From JAGOBX01 sp017999075 [NCBI: Candidatus Babelota bacterium] (GTDB lineage: Bacteria; JAGOBX01): a stretch of 14,185 bases of DNA. Shown one piece after another: positions 14,105 through 14,185 of this stretch (its first letter is position 1; the number at the start of each line of letters is the position of its first letter). The notes beneath the pieces are model-generated. The model was given only the letters and a program-made list of their open reading frames with translations, was not told the origin of the DNA and did not search any database. The position numbers were made by a program, and so were the translations under genes. The DNA lies in NCBI GenBank assembly GCA_017999075.1, contig JAGOBX010000038.1, positions 1-14,185 on the forward strand. Direction: 5' to 3'.

Positions 14105-14185
14105 TTAATGATTATCTATTATCTTTTTATATTCTGATAATACAGTGCTTTCTATCAATTCTCTTGTTTCATTATTTAACGGATG
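14105..14185 (-). CDS. C-terminal end of an unidentified protein (partial at right edge)
   Basis: One minus-strand frame is open from the right edge for 26 codons and ends in TAA at 14107-14105. The peptide is charged and helix-like, containing NNETRELIEST and SEYKKIIDNH. I do not recognise the family from this fragment. It is on the same strand as tRNA-Gln, which begins 50 bp after its stop, so the two may be cotranscribed. The short length leaves some chance that it is not coding. Confidence 0.5.
   Translation of the reverse strand, partial: HPLNNETRELIESTVLSEYKKIIDNH

Noticed and set aside
1-14185. CRISPR array, insertion sequence or prophage
   Set aside because: I found no regularly spaced direct repeats, transposase, integrase or terminal inverted repeats. 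The tRNA gene is not followed by an integrase or a repeated tRNA end inside the window.

Overview
The window is a strongly AT-rich piece of bacterial chromosome. It carries thirteen complete protein genes, one tRNA gene and a truncated gene end at the right edge (possibly another at the left). A heptosyltransferase-type glycosyltransferase and type IV pilin-like proteins suggest a Gram-negative (diderm) cell. The order glmU-prs-rplY is widespread in bacteria and does not fix a phylum. I see no insertion sequence, phage gene, CRISPR array or rRNA.

Left half (about 1-7490), all on the plus strand. First come hisC, a DUF318-type permease and its DUF1980/TIGR03943 partner, nearly touching and probably one transcript. 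cutA follows after a 91-bp gap. After another 78 bp comes a tight four-gene run: a metallo-beta-lactamase-fold hydrolase, a UDPGP-family nucleotidyltransferase (ATGA overlap), a bifunctional-nuclease (BFN) domain protein, and a 523-residue protein that I read as HEAT repeats plus a CheX-like domain plus a FliG_C-like domain. This run meets the minus-strand genes convergently with only two bases between stop codons.

Middle (about 7494-10375), minus strand. In transcription order: a GT9 heptosyltransferase-like gene, a GspG/PilA-type pilin with its own good sigma70-type promoter, a second FimT/GspH-like pseudopilin, and a membrane-anchored polysaccharide deacetylase. These are cell-envelope and surface functions. 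The 295 bp upstream of the GT9 gene hold a clear intrinsic terminator belonging to the next operon and a possible extended -10 promoter, and nothing else I can identify.

Right part (about 10671-14185), minus strand. tRNA-Gln(UUG), then a 60-nt structured hairpin followed by nine U, then glmU, prs and rplY. GlmU supplies UDP-GlcNAc for peptidoglycan and LPS, Prs supplies PRPP, and L25 binds 5S rRNA. The window ends in the last 26 codons of an unidentified minus-strand gene.

The three points most worth following are: (1) the HEAT/CheX-like/FliG_C-like protein, a combination of flagellar-switch-related modules in a gene away from any flagellar gene; (2) GlmU, whose uridylyltransferase half is intact while the usual acetyltransferase active-site residues, including the catalytic histidine, are replaced; (3) the structured RNA element between tRNA-Gln and glmU.
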